Positions 13,704 to 25,309 of a DNA stretch of 64,000 nt are shown in pieces (position 1 is the stretch's first letter; every line of letters starts with the position of its first letter). The notes beneath the pieces are model-generated. The model did no database searches. It was not told the origin of the DNA and saw nothing but the letters and a program-made list of their open reading frames with translations. Position numbers and translations under genes: made by a program. Source of the DNA: Metopolophium dirhodum. Lineage: Eukaryota; Arthropoda; Insecta; Hemiptera; Aphididae. The stretch lies in contig NC_083566.1 in NCBI RefSeq assembly GCF_019925205.1, forward strand, positions 14,136,001-14,200,000, given 5' to 3'.

Positions 13704-13732
13704 TTATTTCTTGGTGGCAGCTAAAGCCCTGT
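13704..13732 (-). CDS. Possible terminal coding exon (weak)
   Basis: On the minus strand a pyrimidine tract and splice acceptor (TTTTTTCCAG) are followed by a frame reading RALAATKK and a TAA stop at 13706-13704. The composition of this short stretch is more coding-like than its surroundings. Upstream on the same strand (higher coordinates, about 13.77-13.96 kb) another frame stays open for about 65 codons and includes RIGFQDPTPLAKLVPVKRYL, but it ends in its own stop, so the two cannot be joined simply. I recognise no family. The signal could be a fossil exon or chance. Confidence 0.15.
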
Positions 13733-16120
13733 CTGGAAAAAATTAATATTAGTTTGTTGACAGAAATGAACAGATACCGGAATCAATTCGGCTCGTCTTA
13801 ATTAAATATCTTTTAACGGGAACCAATTTAGCAAGTGGGGTAGGATCTTGGAAACCAATTCTGTATACCAGCCATGAAAATGAACTAGTGTTTAAAATAT
13901 ATCTGCGTAATCTAACTTTAATGTGGTTAATTGATACGATACATCATGTTGATAAAAATAATAAACTAAGTTATAGGTACTTATTCTATTTGTTTTGTCA
14001 TGTGTTTAGATAAAAACTGGCTAGCAAATATGTTAACAATTCTTTTTTAAATTATAAAATAACTATAAAGGTACATTAAAAATGTATCATTTACTAATTA
14101 ATAGACATTTTAGTTTGAAATATGCGTTATACATGTTATTACTATTGTTAGTTGTTACAGTAAGTTATCTATACTTACTAATTCCTTTTATATGACTTGT
14201 TTGTTGGTCTCATCTCATGTTGCCCTAAAACTTTATTATTTTGTACGTGTTTAAAGTTCTACTTGTTTTTGCATTAAGATAAAAATAAAGTGAATTTGTT
14301 TTTATTTATAATGTTTATATTAGTATGAATAGTAATATTTTACACGAATCTCCAAAAATAATCTAAAATAAAACTAAAAGCAATAGTTTGATCAATTTTA
14401 AAGTACACTATAGTTACAAATCTGGTATACAAATTATTATTATCATGACATACCTGCGTATTATAATTATTTTAACGAGTTATATACTTTTATCATTGAT
14501 CAATATTACTACTACTAATATACATTATATAATGTGTATTTATACACTATGGAGTATAGATAGAAAGCGAATATATATTATCAATTTGACCCTCATAATT
14601 CTGGATTAAATGGGCTATTTTATGGAATGGTAAGCTATTATAGAATCCAAAAATATGAGCGTCGAATAAATATATGACAATTATCCATGCATATGGTTTA
14701 TGTAATAAAATAGTAGTTTAGTTGAATGTGTCAGACCACAGTGGATATTCAATTTATTAAACACAATTAACCGATATAGAAGTAATTTTGTACGTTTTTT
14801 GTTAAATAAACAAAGTAGTAACATTTAAAGTTCTTTAACCTATTGGCTATTAGTAGGTATTATACATACTATTATACTAATTAATAGAACATTTAGTAAT
14901 TTCAAACATAAGTACCTTTTAATATTATATTATTATTTATAAAATAAATATACATTATATTATATATTATTCATCCTATGCAATGGAAACAATTTAAATA
15001 CTGATCTCTGAAACCCAAATATTATTAATTTTTATTTATAAAGATTAATGTATTATATTTTTCAATTTTCACCAGACATAAATTAAACCTACTTGGTTCC
15101 GCACATAATACCTAAATAAATAATAAAAATTAAATTAAATCGAATTTCGGTGATAATTCAAACCCAATCAGATTTATATTTTTCTCTATTAAATTCGAAC
15201 ACTTTGTATTTTGTCTGTTTAGTTTATTGCTTAGAATGTATGTAAATATAGCTCTTAAAGTCATAGTTAAAATTGATTTTATATTTCTGTAAGATTACAG
15301 TGTTATGACTTCAAAGCTGTGCTAATACTGGATTATAAGGGTTTATAGGAAACACTTGCCATTTAATATGAACAAAGTTTTGATACTTAAGGTGTTCCTA
15401 GTTAAATTGAGCCCAAAACTAATTATTACTTAAATTAAGTGAAAATATGGATGAATACCATTTTGGTTATCCGTACAAATTTAGTTGAAAGAACGACAAG
15501 TATAGTAACTATTATTTAGAGATGTATATATTTTTGTAAATTTTTGATCGATCAAATTTTAAATATTTTACTGCTCGTAATTAAAAATGAGTAAGAAAAC
15601 GCGTATTAAAATAATATATTTACCATCATATACTTTATACCCAACACAATAATACATGTTTTTTTCAAAATTAAAAATATCATCGAGTTGAAATGATAAC
15701 AGATCAGTCATCTGCGTCGTAAATAATAACTTTGATTATTATTCATCACCTCTTATAAATATCATATAATATAAGGATATATTTTGATAGGCACTTTTCT
15801 TCTAGGCATTTGGGTATTTTTTTTTTGCACAAAAATCTTTTAGTTATGTGTGAGAAGAACGAGAAGTAGATTAATTCGGAATGGGTACCTATTCATATAT
15901 TGTAAATAATTTGCAGTATACTAGAAGTATACCTACCATAGCATTCAGGAAAAAAATGTATTCTCTCGTGGCCTAGTAATAAATTACATTCCCGTAGAGT
16001 GCCGATAGCATAGTATTTGTTGTACAGAAAAATCGACACGTCAACATACTTAAGTCTCGCATAAAGCTGCAAACGCGGCTTAACAAAAATATTGTTCCCT
16101 AATACCATGGCACTCTCACT

Positions 16121-16140
16121 ACACACACACACACACACAC
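16121..16140. repeat. (AC)10 microsatellite
   Basis: Ten uninterrupted AC units. Confidence 0.9.
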
Positions 16141-16770
16141 AACACGTTATGAAACTAGCAATATTAGACACATAGGTAACACAGACACAACCACACGATG
16201 TAAGTATTGTGATACTTATTTTATAGAATAGGTTTCTACTATACCGTCGATCTTGATTTATTCTCTAACTCCAATACCACACCTGTGCATACCCCTTCCA
16301 GACTTCCCCTACTGTACTTCAATTCACTATTTCAGATTTCTACCTCGGATTTGCGTGTATGCTATGCGTGGTTTGAGTGCTTTAATAATGCCCACTATAT
16401 TGTATCAACTTGTATCAAATTTTAAATCTATTCACCGCCCGCATTAAACGTGCGGCGCAAGTATTATACTCTAATTCAGTGGCAAGGTGAACGAAATGTT
16501 TAAATGGGCACTGACCAGAAGGCAGAAACTTGGAATAATAAATAAAGAATAATTGGGTGGATAGAGACTGGAGAGGCATAATAATAGTAATAATTGTTTT
16601 GTGTATTATAATTATTAAATTATAATCAATAGGTAAGATATATTATCATAATTACCATAGAAGGCAGGTCAGTTATCCGTTAAGTATTGTAATTATACGA
16701 CTTGCACTGTTTTTCAAGTTTTAATTAATACAACTTACAACGTATTTTCGTTCGCGATTTTTATATTATA

Positions 16771-16822
16771 TTCATATATATTATACATATAATATATATA
16801 TATATATTATATATATATATTA
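16771..16822. repeat. AT-only palindromic tract
   Basis: Interrupted TA/AT repeats almost free of G and C, able to form a cruciform. Confidence 0.75.
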
Positions 16823-18138
16823 ATCTAGTTTATTTAAACATTTTTTTCAAGCGTCAATAATTCTACGGAAACATTTTTTTTTCCCAATTAAATTTGAGAT
16901 ATTGAGTTTTTACTGTTTTTCTGTATTATATAATACTCGCAGTGGTGGTGAAACGCATGTGGAAGGGATTATTGTCCGAAACTTTATTCATTCCAATCGA
17001 AACCCGTGCAGTTGCGCCACCGCCCACCACAGCGGGTGAATGTCCGTTACATTAACGAGTCACAACTATAAACTATTATTACCGATGTACCCGACTGTGA
17101 ATGGGATAGGGATGTGTTTCGGTGATGCAAAGTTTTAATAAATACTATGAAACGAATAGTAGATGACTCGGATCGTATATATATCACCGGGTGCAAAATT
17201 CCCTTCCCGGTATTATATTATTATAGGCACTGACATCACCAGACGTTTTACATGCGCTTAAAATAGGTATTCATTTTAATATTATGTTCCTGAATAATAC
17301 CAATTTATCATACAATAATATTGTGACTTTTCCTTTAGTTTTGTGATATCGTACAATAGTAACTATTATTAATTATTACCTATTTCATTATTATAATACT
17401 ATTATTGTAATGTAAACCCGTATTATTTCATTGTATTCAAATATAAAACGCACGATGTAATATTGTAATACATAATGTATATTCATATGATATGTTTTGT
17501 GTTATCATATATTTTTAAATATACTAAAATAGAAAAATAATATCCCAAAATAGTAGATGAAAACATTTTTCGTTTTAAAAAGCCATCAGAACATTTTAAA
17601 ATAAATTTCATATTTTTGATGATATCAATATCATTATTAGTAGATAACCGTGTTATAATGTTGTTGTAACTTATAGATTAATAGTAACATACTACAAGTC
17701 TAAAACCAACGACAAAATGTCATGTAGAAAATATCATGATGTTCGCATATTATGGGTACTATAGATGCATACCTATACCTATACCCATATTTATACCCCG
17801 TATGTCATCTACCTAATGGAAAATAGAGGAAAATGAAACCAAGCAAAATCTAAATTTTGGTAGATATTCAAAAATTCATCTCCTAAAACCAAACTTGAAA
17901 AATATACTATTTTCGAGATAAAGTCATAACCTTTTTGTAAATCATAGTCCAACAAGAAGTTATAGCGTTTACGTTTTCACAAACCATTGCCTACCTATAT
18001 TGTTAGTTACCAAAATAAATGAGCCCTCATGTATTGTATTATACGTTTTGCTGGCTTAAGAATGTGTTAATCAAATGTGGTTGCCAATTTATTTTAAACT
18101 AGTTTATTTTAAATTACATAATACGTTTCTAATTTCAG

Positions 18139-18487
18139 CACACCGATCAATACTGCAGTGTATTTTCCGTACTATATTAGTGCAATATACTTCGACGAAA
18201 CTTCGCATTATTTGCTCCACCGAAATTGGCTATTACGGTATTCATACAAATAAAATTACAACACTACTATGAGTGGTATTGGCTATAATGAACCATAATA
18301 ATATTATATAAAACGAATATTTATTACAATATTATGTACGTCGCGTTTAATACTTACTGACAGCAAGCTATATTGTAAAGCAGTGGTTGGTTAAATTAAA
18401 CACAGCGAGTATTTGATTCGCCGACGACTTGGTTATGAAATCAATGAACTTATCTCTCATAGCGTTAAGACAATCACTCGTCAATAA
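18139..18487 (+). CDS. Possible two-exon 3' gene fragment of unknown family
   Basis: A strong acceptor (TTTCTAATTTCAG, ending at 18138) is followed by an open frame of 37 codons including TPINTAVYFPYYISAIYFDE, with a stop at 18251-18253. A possible but weak donor (CG|GTATTC, 18237/18238) would join in phase to a second acceptor (AAACACAG, ending 18405). That opens a frame including EYLIRRRLGYEINELI and stopping at 18485-18487. The phases agree (2 and 2), and both pieces have mixed amino-acid composition unlike AT-rich chance frames. Against it, another frame is also open over the first piece, the donor is poor, and no upstream exon or family was recognised. Confidence 0.25.
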
Positions 18488-18591
18488 TATGGGTAGGTAT
18501 GTGATGAAATGAGTCAGCTGTACAACCGTAGTATCATCATCAAACATCTGGTCGTAGCAGTATAGTAGTGGTAGGTTGTCGGTATTATAAT

Positions 18592-18741
18592 ATGTGTTGC
18601 GTTTTCAAATTTCCTAATTCGGGAAATCATATTAAACGTGATGAGACACTCCGTGATTGGTGTGATAGAACAAAATACTATGTAATCCGACACTCACACG
18701 CGCCCACTGCAATAATTTTGTACAGATGGATGCGTGGTTAA
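18592..18741 (+). CDS. Small open frame with faint THAP-like pattern (weak)
   Basis: An ATG opens 49 codons containing MCCVFKFPNS and, 13 residues on, LRDWCDRTKYY. The F-x-FP...LR-x-W arrangement recalls the middle of THAP zinc-finger domains. However, the FP-to-W spacing is several residues too long, the C2CH zinc ligands are not convincingly placed, and the characteristic C-terminal motif is missing. The frame stays open upstream to a TAG near 18537. It could be a fossil domain or chance. An overlapping frame is also open, so no function is assigned. Confidence 0.15.
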   Translation: MCCVFKFPNSGNHIKRDETLRDWCDRTKYYVIRHSHAPTAIILYRWMRG

Positions 18742-19925
18742 CCCTGTAGTAATTCCATGTTTTGTATACCAAAGACGACCATATTGTTTCCACGCACACC
18801 TATGACATATCGCGTTGCCTAATCGACCTGTTGCTTAGGCATATTATTAAGTATATAATATTATTATAATATCGTGTTATGAGATTAAAATATATCGTAC
18901 GACTTTTGTAATAAAATTGTCAAACGACTGACTATATCTTATTACGTAGGTACCTCGTATTTCGGCGTAATACCTATATTATGTAATCTGCAGTAAGATC
19001 TGAAATTCCGTTTAACTGTTTCAGTTATATACTTCCATAATATTATAATATTTAAGACGTGAAGATGATTTTCATTACATTTTTTGTAACAATGAATAAT
19101 TATAGTTTAAAATTTATTCTAATATTATCATATAGGTAGTTCTATTAAAACCGGCAATCACTTCAATTATTAATTATAGGTTTGATAAATAATATAATTT
19201 ATTAAAATCAAATAGATATTTTAGAATTCACTGGAACTCAATATTTTCTATCCATATTATAACCATTTGAAACAAAAACTAAGTATACTGTATACAATAT
19301 ATTATGTATTTCGCAATAAAAATAGAATTGATTTATTTTTACGATTTTATGTAACGATCCAGCACTATTCTTATCTGTATCAACAATACGTGACGTTGAA
19401 TTATTCAAACCGTAAAATCTATCAGAAACTAAAGTGACAAAAAGCCTGAAGTAGTAAAAAGTTAAGATGGCGTTGTAGTAAGTGATAACTTTTCGAAAGA
19501 AACTAAACGTAATTTCGAAAATTGACTACCGGGTAGTAGTTTTGAATTTTACATAAAATCTAAAAAAAAAGAATCAATTTTTTTTTTTAGAAATACTTCA
19601 AAAACCATGTGTTTGTTTTATTAGAACAGTATCACTGAACGCTCCCTACTATCACTTCAACACTTCCTATTTCGTGCATATGAATACATATTATTAATTT
19701 ATTTTAAATTTGTCTATAATAATAATAAAAAAAAGTCACTTAAAGGCTTAAACAAATGTTGAGAATAAATAATATGAGTATAATAACGAAAATTGTATAA
19801 GTTAATTTCTTAAAGAAATTAATTAGTCTCCATTAGACAACAGAAAGTATATTAATTTTAATACTTAAATTAAAAACATAATAAAGACTTTACAAATTAA
19901 AATATTCTTTTAAAATAATAATTGT

Positions 19926-20698
19926 ATTAGCTATATTCCCGGCGTTGCCCCGAGATAAACAAAATCAAAATGTGCAATCTACGCTGGAACCAGTATTCCC
20001 CGCCTCAAAAATCTTATAAAAATAGAAACATTTTAGCAGTGAATATTATTTACTGACTAGTGACTATATTACAGCATTAAGAATAATTTTATATTTTCAA
20101 TAAAGTAGTATTAAGGGGATTCGATACCGTGATTTTCTGTTTTTGTCTAACACACACGTGACAGGCTTTTAGACTGGATCTTTGCAAAACATACCAATTG
20201 ATCTATAATGAAGCGATAAGAATTCTAAAAACAGATTTCAATTTTTCATCAAGTCTACTTGAAATCGACTTTCCCACATTTTTGATTTTAAAATATTCAC
20301 CAAAAATTAAAATACGACAATTTTTAAATACTTTTTTTTTAATAATATTTTTAGGAATTAGGGGGATATTAAGAGACATGTGGGAAAGTCGATTTCAACT
20401 TGACTTGGTGACAAATTCAAATCTTCATAATTCTATCGCTTCAATAGATCGATTAGATGTTTGGCGAAAAACACGTCTAAAATACTATGTCGCGCGTGTG
20501 TTGGACAAAAACAGAAAATCCCTGTATCGAATCCCCTTAATGAGTATAAATAGTCTTTATATTTTGAACGTGAAAATTACAAAAGTTTTATGATGGCTTC
20601 AAGGATCCAAACGTTCCTTGAATTGTGAAAATCGGCCAAGTAATTTTTGATTTATAAGCCTCAGCCATACATTTTGCCTTTTTACATAATATTATAGA
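19926..20698 (-). mobile_element. Non-autonomous Helitron, split by a fold-back MITE
   Basis: Read on the minus strand, the element starts A|TCTATAATATTATGTAAAAAGG (5' TC, position 20698). It ends CGGGGCAACGCCGGGAATATAGCTAAT (19926). The 3' end has the Helitron pattern of a GC hairpin about ten bases before a terminal CTRRT. The base after CTAAT is A rather than the expected T, so the terminus is close to but not fully canonical. The sequence at 20590-20690 (AAAATCGGCCAAGTAA...) is typical of conserved insect Helitron/retroposon flanks. Removing the insertion at 20111-20540 leaves about 340 bp and no Rep/helicase coding. Confidence 0.6.
20111..20540. mobile_element. Fold-back MITE with long inverted repeats, TTAA ends
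   Basis: Both ends read TTAAGGGGATTCGATAC, then a few mismatches, then GATTTTCTGTTTTTGTC in inverted orientation. The match continues inward with the related pairs GAAGCGATA...GAAATCGACTTTCCCACAT, so nearly the whole 430 bp folds into one imperfect hairpin. TTAA at both edges would fit a piggyBac-type target duplication, but TA insertion by a Tc1/mariner-type element cannot be excluded. The element carries no transposase. A 131-codon open frame over it is a by-product of the palindrome. A transcript would form double-stranded RNA. Confidence 0.75.
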
Positions 20699-21504
20699 TG
20701 TTTTCCCGTAGTTTCTATTATAATACTCTTACAACCCGTTCAGGATCCTAAATAATATGTGTGAAAAATATGGTGCCAATTGGTTAAAAACTGATTTTTG
20801 TACGGTATGGTGCGTTATTTATATATATAAAAACCGATGAACAATTTCTGTATAATCTAAAATATTTAAAATTGTAATATTATTTTTATTTTTAATATAA
20901 ATTATTTATCTAATTATAATACTTTATCGTTTCCGTATTGCTTCAGTCGATATACGCGGTTACCCCAAAAAATGTTGATCCACTATTCCGATCATAAATA
21001 GGTACTTTAAATATTTATAACTTATAACTACTCATTCCAAATTCGATTTTTATGTATCGAAATACTCAAAAAAATATTTTGCTTTGGAATATGAAATTAA
21101 AACTGTATGTTATTTAAAAAAGTAAAAAAAAATATTAGGATAAAAAATATTTAAAAATTTAAGTTTTTAATAAAAAACTGTTGTTTTAGAAAGACTTGAA
21201 ACTATATAAATAAAATATTTTCAAAAACATTAATACTTTTTAATTTTTGAATAATGAGTGAATCACCTGGTATATAAATAAAAAATGCATTAGATTTCGT
21301 GAGTTGACACACGATTAATTTGTAAGGCAGCCCTATATAGGTAGTGACCGTAAAAAAAAAAAGCTCTAATAATCCCTCTCCGAGTCTCAATAAATCTATT
21401 AATACAACTTCTATTGAAAACGGCCTATAGTAGTTTTTGAGACTATAATACGAACAAACTAACAAATTAATTTTTATATATACGATTGATTTTGATATTT
21501 TATA

Positions 21505-21785
21505 TATATATTGAAAACCACGTGTAGAGCGGTGAGTGTGATTTATTGGTTTTACTAAAAACCGTTCTTACGGGTCCATGACGTGATGAAAAAATTCGAA
21601 AAAGTTTCAATTAGAAGTCATTGTATCAATGGTAAGTAGGTGTATTGATTAGAACTTAGAAATATAATCTATTTAATTCCAAGAGATTATTTTTGATTTT
21701 ATCAGCAGCAACCATAGACGAACTGGTGAACTTGGAAAAACTACAGAAAAACTGTGAACAATATTCAAGAAATGTAATCTGGTGA
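21505..21785 (+). CDS. Possible two-exon small gene or gene fragment
   Basis: Exon 1 (ATG at 21586, end 21631) encodes MKKFEKVSIRSHCIN plus one base and ends in a consensus donor, ATG|GTAAGTAGG. A 74-base intron (21632-21705), a normal short insect length, ends TTTGATTTTATCAG. Exon 2 continues in phase and includes TIDELVNLEKLQKNCEQY, ending with TGA at 21783-21785. The predicted product is 41 residues, helical and charged, without a signal peptide. A TATATATATA motif lies at about 21502-21511. The same frame stays fairly coding-like for about 40 codons past the TGA, with a second stop inside, so this may be the decayed end of a longer gene. The family is unrecognised. Confidence 0.35.
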
Positions 21786-21799
21786 TGGTTTATCCTGAG

Positions 21800-24700
21800 C
21801 TCTGCTTAGAAAAGTTTTACAAAAAAAGATGATATATCATTGGTTTCTAATGTACGACAGTAATAATACAACGCAATACTATTTAGAGCCAAATTGAGAA
21901 AAGTGTGATCCACGTTCAACAAATCATAATATTTTTAAACTGATAAATTATTATTATTCATATTATTATTCTACGATACTATGTATAGTGTGTACGTCAT
22001 ATATTTGTATTTAAATGTTAAGCACATAAACACATTAACAATAAGGTGTACGAAGATAGCAAGCCGATATAACTTATATTAATCGTTTATTGGGCAATTC
22101 TATAATGTATAGAAATAAATATTATAATTCACTTCTGAGTAAATAAATAATATTGTTTTGACACAACTATATTTGTTAAAATAGATATTAAAATATTATT
22201 TTTATTAATTGCTGAAATTATTAAATATACAGTAGATTAAGTAGAGTAGATTTATTAGAGTTATTTATTATGATATTATTAGAATATTCAACATGTTAAT
22301 AAAATTATATGAACGTGTTTTTTTCTTAACTTTCCTAACACATTTAAATAGTTCAACTACATTTTAGTATTATTAAACACATTTGTGGTGTTTTTTTTTT
22401 TTCAGAGAATTGTTATTGTCGTATCCTAGACTATAATGCCTTTGCATTATAAGCTATAGCGTTTTTTTTTCATCCCTCCAAGGGTCAGTTGCATTTTTAA
22501 CGTGGGAAAACTTTGGGATTACATACGCCCGAAGCGCAAAAAAATCTATTGTGCTCGGCCAAAAACGTCAACTTGGATGTTTATTTTTTTTTTCATATAC
22601 ATAATATATATTTCATCTTTTCTCAAACCCCGGCCGATCTAAAAATGTATTCCTCCGACATACACTCATCCGAAATATACAGCGCCTACGATATTCGTCT
22701 ACATATTATTTTCATGACGTATGATTTATTGTTTACGTCACAGCAGCGACCGTATCACAATAATAATATAATGGTGGTCCACTGCAGGAGGACGCGAGTC
22801 ACGACCACCGGCTGCAGCTGCGGTCGATGTCGCGTCCTTCGGATCTCTGTATTTTCGTTCGTCAATCGCACCGAATTTTTTAGATCGCCTGAGTTATATT
22901 CTATCCATCGTTTGCAGCAATGCGTTTATAACAAATAAAAAAGGCATAATGCACATAAAAATGGGACCGCAGAAAAAAAATTGATCAGAATTGTTGACAC
23001 AGTCTATAGCTGTGCATATTTTATTGAATAATATAATATTAATCGTTTTGTATTAAAAAAAGACTGATGACTTACCATCGTACTGAAATGCATTTAAATT
23101 GTTGAAATATGAATTTCATAAATAATGCTAGTCGATTTAAATAAATTTAATTATTCGTTTTCAGTTTAATTTAGATGTTTCTTATATTTTAAGAAGAGGG
23201 TAAACTTTAATTTAAATTTTAATTAATTTTTTTGGCTGTTGTATCTAACATGTTTTCACAATAACAAAAAAGGATATTTTTTTTTAATTCATTCATTTTA
23301 TACTATGATGATATTAAAATGGCTTAAGATCCAAGGATAGATTTGTATTTTTTCTATTAAATAAAATAACTCAAACTATCAGTAAAAAAGCGAGTATCCC
23401 TTGTTTGTGGATTTAAAACCTTTTTAACGTAACCATAATAATATAACATTGTAATGGTTATAACGACGAGTTATACAAAAACAGCTAGTGCATTGTACTA
23501 ATCTATATTATTATCATTATTCCAATCCACTGCGTGTCCAGAAGCAAAAACAACCATGCCCAATTAGTGATTATATATGCTGCATCAATTCTGTAATTGA
23601 ATGTTGTGTAAAATCGAATCCATATTCGATTATAAAAAAAAACGTTGGTACAATTCACTACGAATTTTAGTGTATGTCGACATTCACCTAAAACTACTGT
23701 GGTCATATACATTAAAAAACACAATCATTGTATTGCTACAATGCCACACAACATTTACCATTTAGTGTTATACCAATCCAGTTATTCACGATTTAATCTG
23801 ACAGCCAATGTTCAACAACTTCTAGTTTTATAATTTCATCAAAAATAATTTTACTCGTTTAAATGTTTTTTATATAATAAAATGCAAGTTCCTAAAAAAA
23901 TGTTCATCCATTTGTTTTAAGAAAACCTTACAACTCAAAAATAAAGTTTCGAAACTGCAAATATGAATAATATATTATATTTCGTGAATAAAAACACATT
24001 TGTAATAATTCATTATGTTAGATATATTTTAGATTCAAAGAAAAAAAAGAAAAGAAATATTTTATATAAAAAAACATATCTCTGAAGATATTATATATAA
24101 AGGCCGAATAACATAAAACATAATAATACATAATAAATTCGAGAGATTGGCTGATGCTTGATACTGGTGGTAGTTATTTGTTAATCGGTATCAGTTTTGT
24201 TTTTGAAATTACTGATACCTAAAAAAACCAATATTACAAATGCATAGGTGTACAGCAATTGTTTATTGATACGCAGTACGGCACGAATGTCATTGTTTTC
24301 ACATATCTTTCTACTATCTTTAACCAAAATAAATCAACTTAACTACAGTCATACCTACAATTGATAGTTTTTAAACATTGTAATCATAAAATTAAAAAAA
24401 AACAAAAAGTCACTTGGCAGTGTAGATTTACTTTGAGTATACCTCCTCGTCACTGAGTAGGTCACAGTAATGGATGTATTCAATTATAATTGTTATGTTA
24501 TTATTAGTATTCAAAACTTTATTTTGTAGAAACTTGAAACATTCCACTATTACTTAAATTATCATTAGGTATAGTGTATAAAATTAAAATGTCCAAATAC
24601 TTTGACCAATTTTTAGCTATTTATAAATTATAGTCATTTTTTTAACTTTTAAAGTCTTAGAAACGTTTTTCACATGATTTATCATTAAAACAATTTTAAC

Positions 24701-25080
24701 ATCTCCATTACAGTGATATACTCAATAACAAGGCACACTCAAAACTACTATACCTACAGCTGGCAACCACCACTCCCCTCCCCATGATAAAAAAGCTTAA
24801 AATATTTTTACTGCTACAAAGTTGACGACATACACAAAAAAATACACACACACAAACATCATTGTAAAACCAACAAACGCCTTCCAGAATTTTTTTATTT
24901 CCACAAGACATTAATTTTTCAATATGTTACCACTGACTAACGAACAATGAACAAATTTGATTAAACGGTAATGTATGTAATATGTACCTAGATGAATCGT
25001 TTGACGGAAGTAGCCACCCATTGATCTATACATATACTGTATTCATACTGATAATATACATAGGAAAATATTGGTTTCAA
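21800..25080. other. AT-rich stretch with a GC-richer block at 22.5-22.93 kb
   Basis: The GC-richer block, especially 22780-22900, is open in several frames on both strands. It contains possible acceptors (CCACTGCAG) but no consistent start, donor or recognised family, so I do not call a gene. The rest is AT-rich. A small fragment at 24451-24482 (GTAGGTCACAGTAATGGATG) resembles one end of the interspersed family described at 61536-62442. Confidence 0.35.
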
Positions 25081-25088
25081 ATTTATTT

Positions 25089-25300
25089 TGTGGCCGGAGG
25101 GGTCAGGCAATCGACTACGACTCACACAATCATCGGTTCGATTCATAGCACAGAGCAAACAATTTGTGTGGTTCTACGCGATTGCTATTTTCCCGTGCTG
25201 TCGTCCGATTGCGTCATCCTTTTTCCAACTAGGTCCCACTCCGTTAGGAGTGAAGACCGCACATGTCTCCTCTTGGAGAAGGGAGGTAGAATCATGCATA
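25089..25300 (+). mobile_element. tRNA-related SINE-like sequence (second family)
   Basis: The left part carries TGGCCGGAGGGGTCAGGC, similar to a tRNA A box, and ATCGGTTCGATTC, a good B box about 45 bases later. This is the arrangement of a pol III internal promoter. The downstream part (CCGTGCTGTCGTCCGATTGC, TCCCACTCCGTTAGGAGTGAAG) is unrelated to the other SINEs here. No poly-A tail or target duplication is evident, so the borders are approximate. Two open frames of 71 and 114 codons over it are incidental. It could also be a decayed tRNA pseudogene in a larger repeat. Confidence 0.5.
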
Positions 25301-25309
25301 TAGTGTTTT

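Larger units (their letters stand above)
9983..18130. other. Long AT-rich stretch, no recognisable complete gene
   Basis: It contains GC-richer spots near 10.68-10.78, 11.0-11.28 and 16.9-17.1 kb, an (AC)n run at 16121-16140, an AT palindromic tract at 16771-16822 and a possible terminal exon at 13704-13732. Other open frames are short and made of F, I, K, L, N and Y codons, as expected by chance in such DNA. No transposon ends were recognised. Confidence 0.4.

Noticed and set aside
20198..20593. 131-codon plus-strand open frame
   Set aside because: It lies across the fold-back MITE and its palindromic arms; the start is not an ATG and no protein motif is seen.
22513..22938. 141-codon plus-strand open frame
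   Set aside because: It begins at a non-ATG codon, and its 3' half is a GC-richer block open in several frames on both strands. No splice structure or family supports it.
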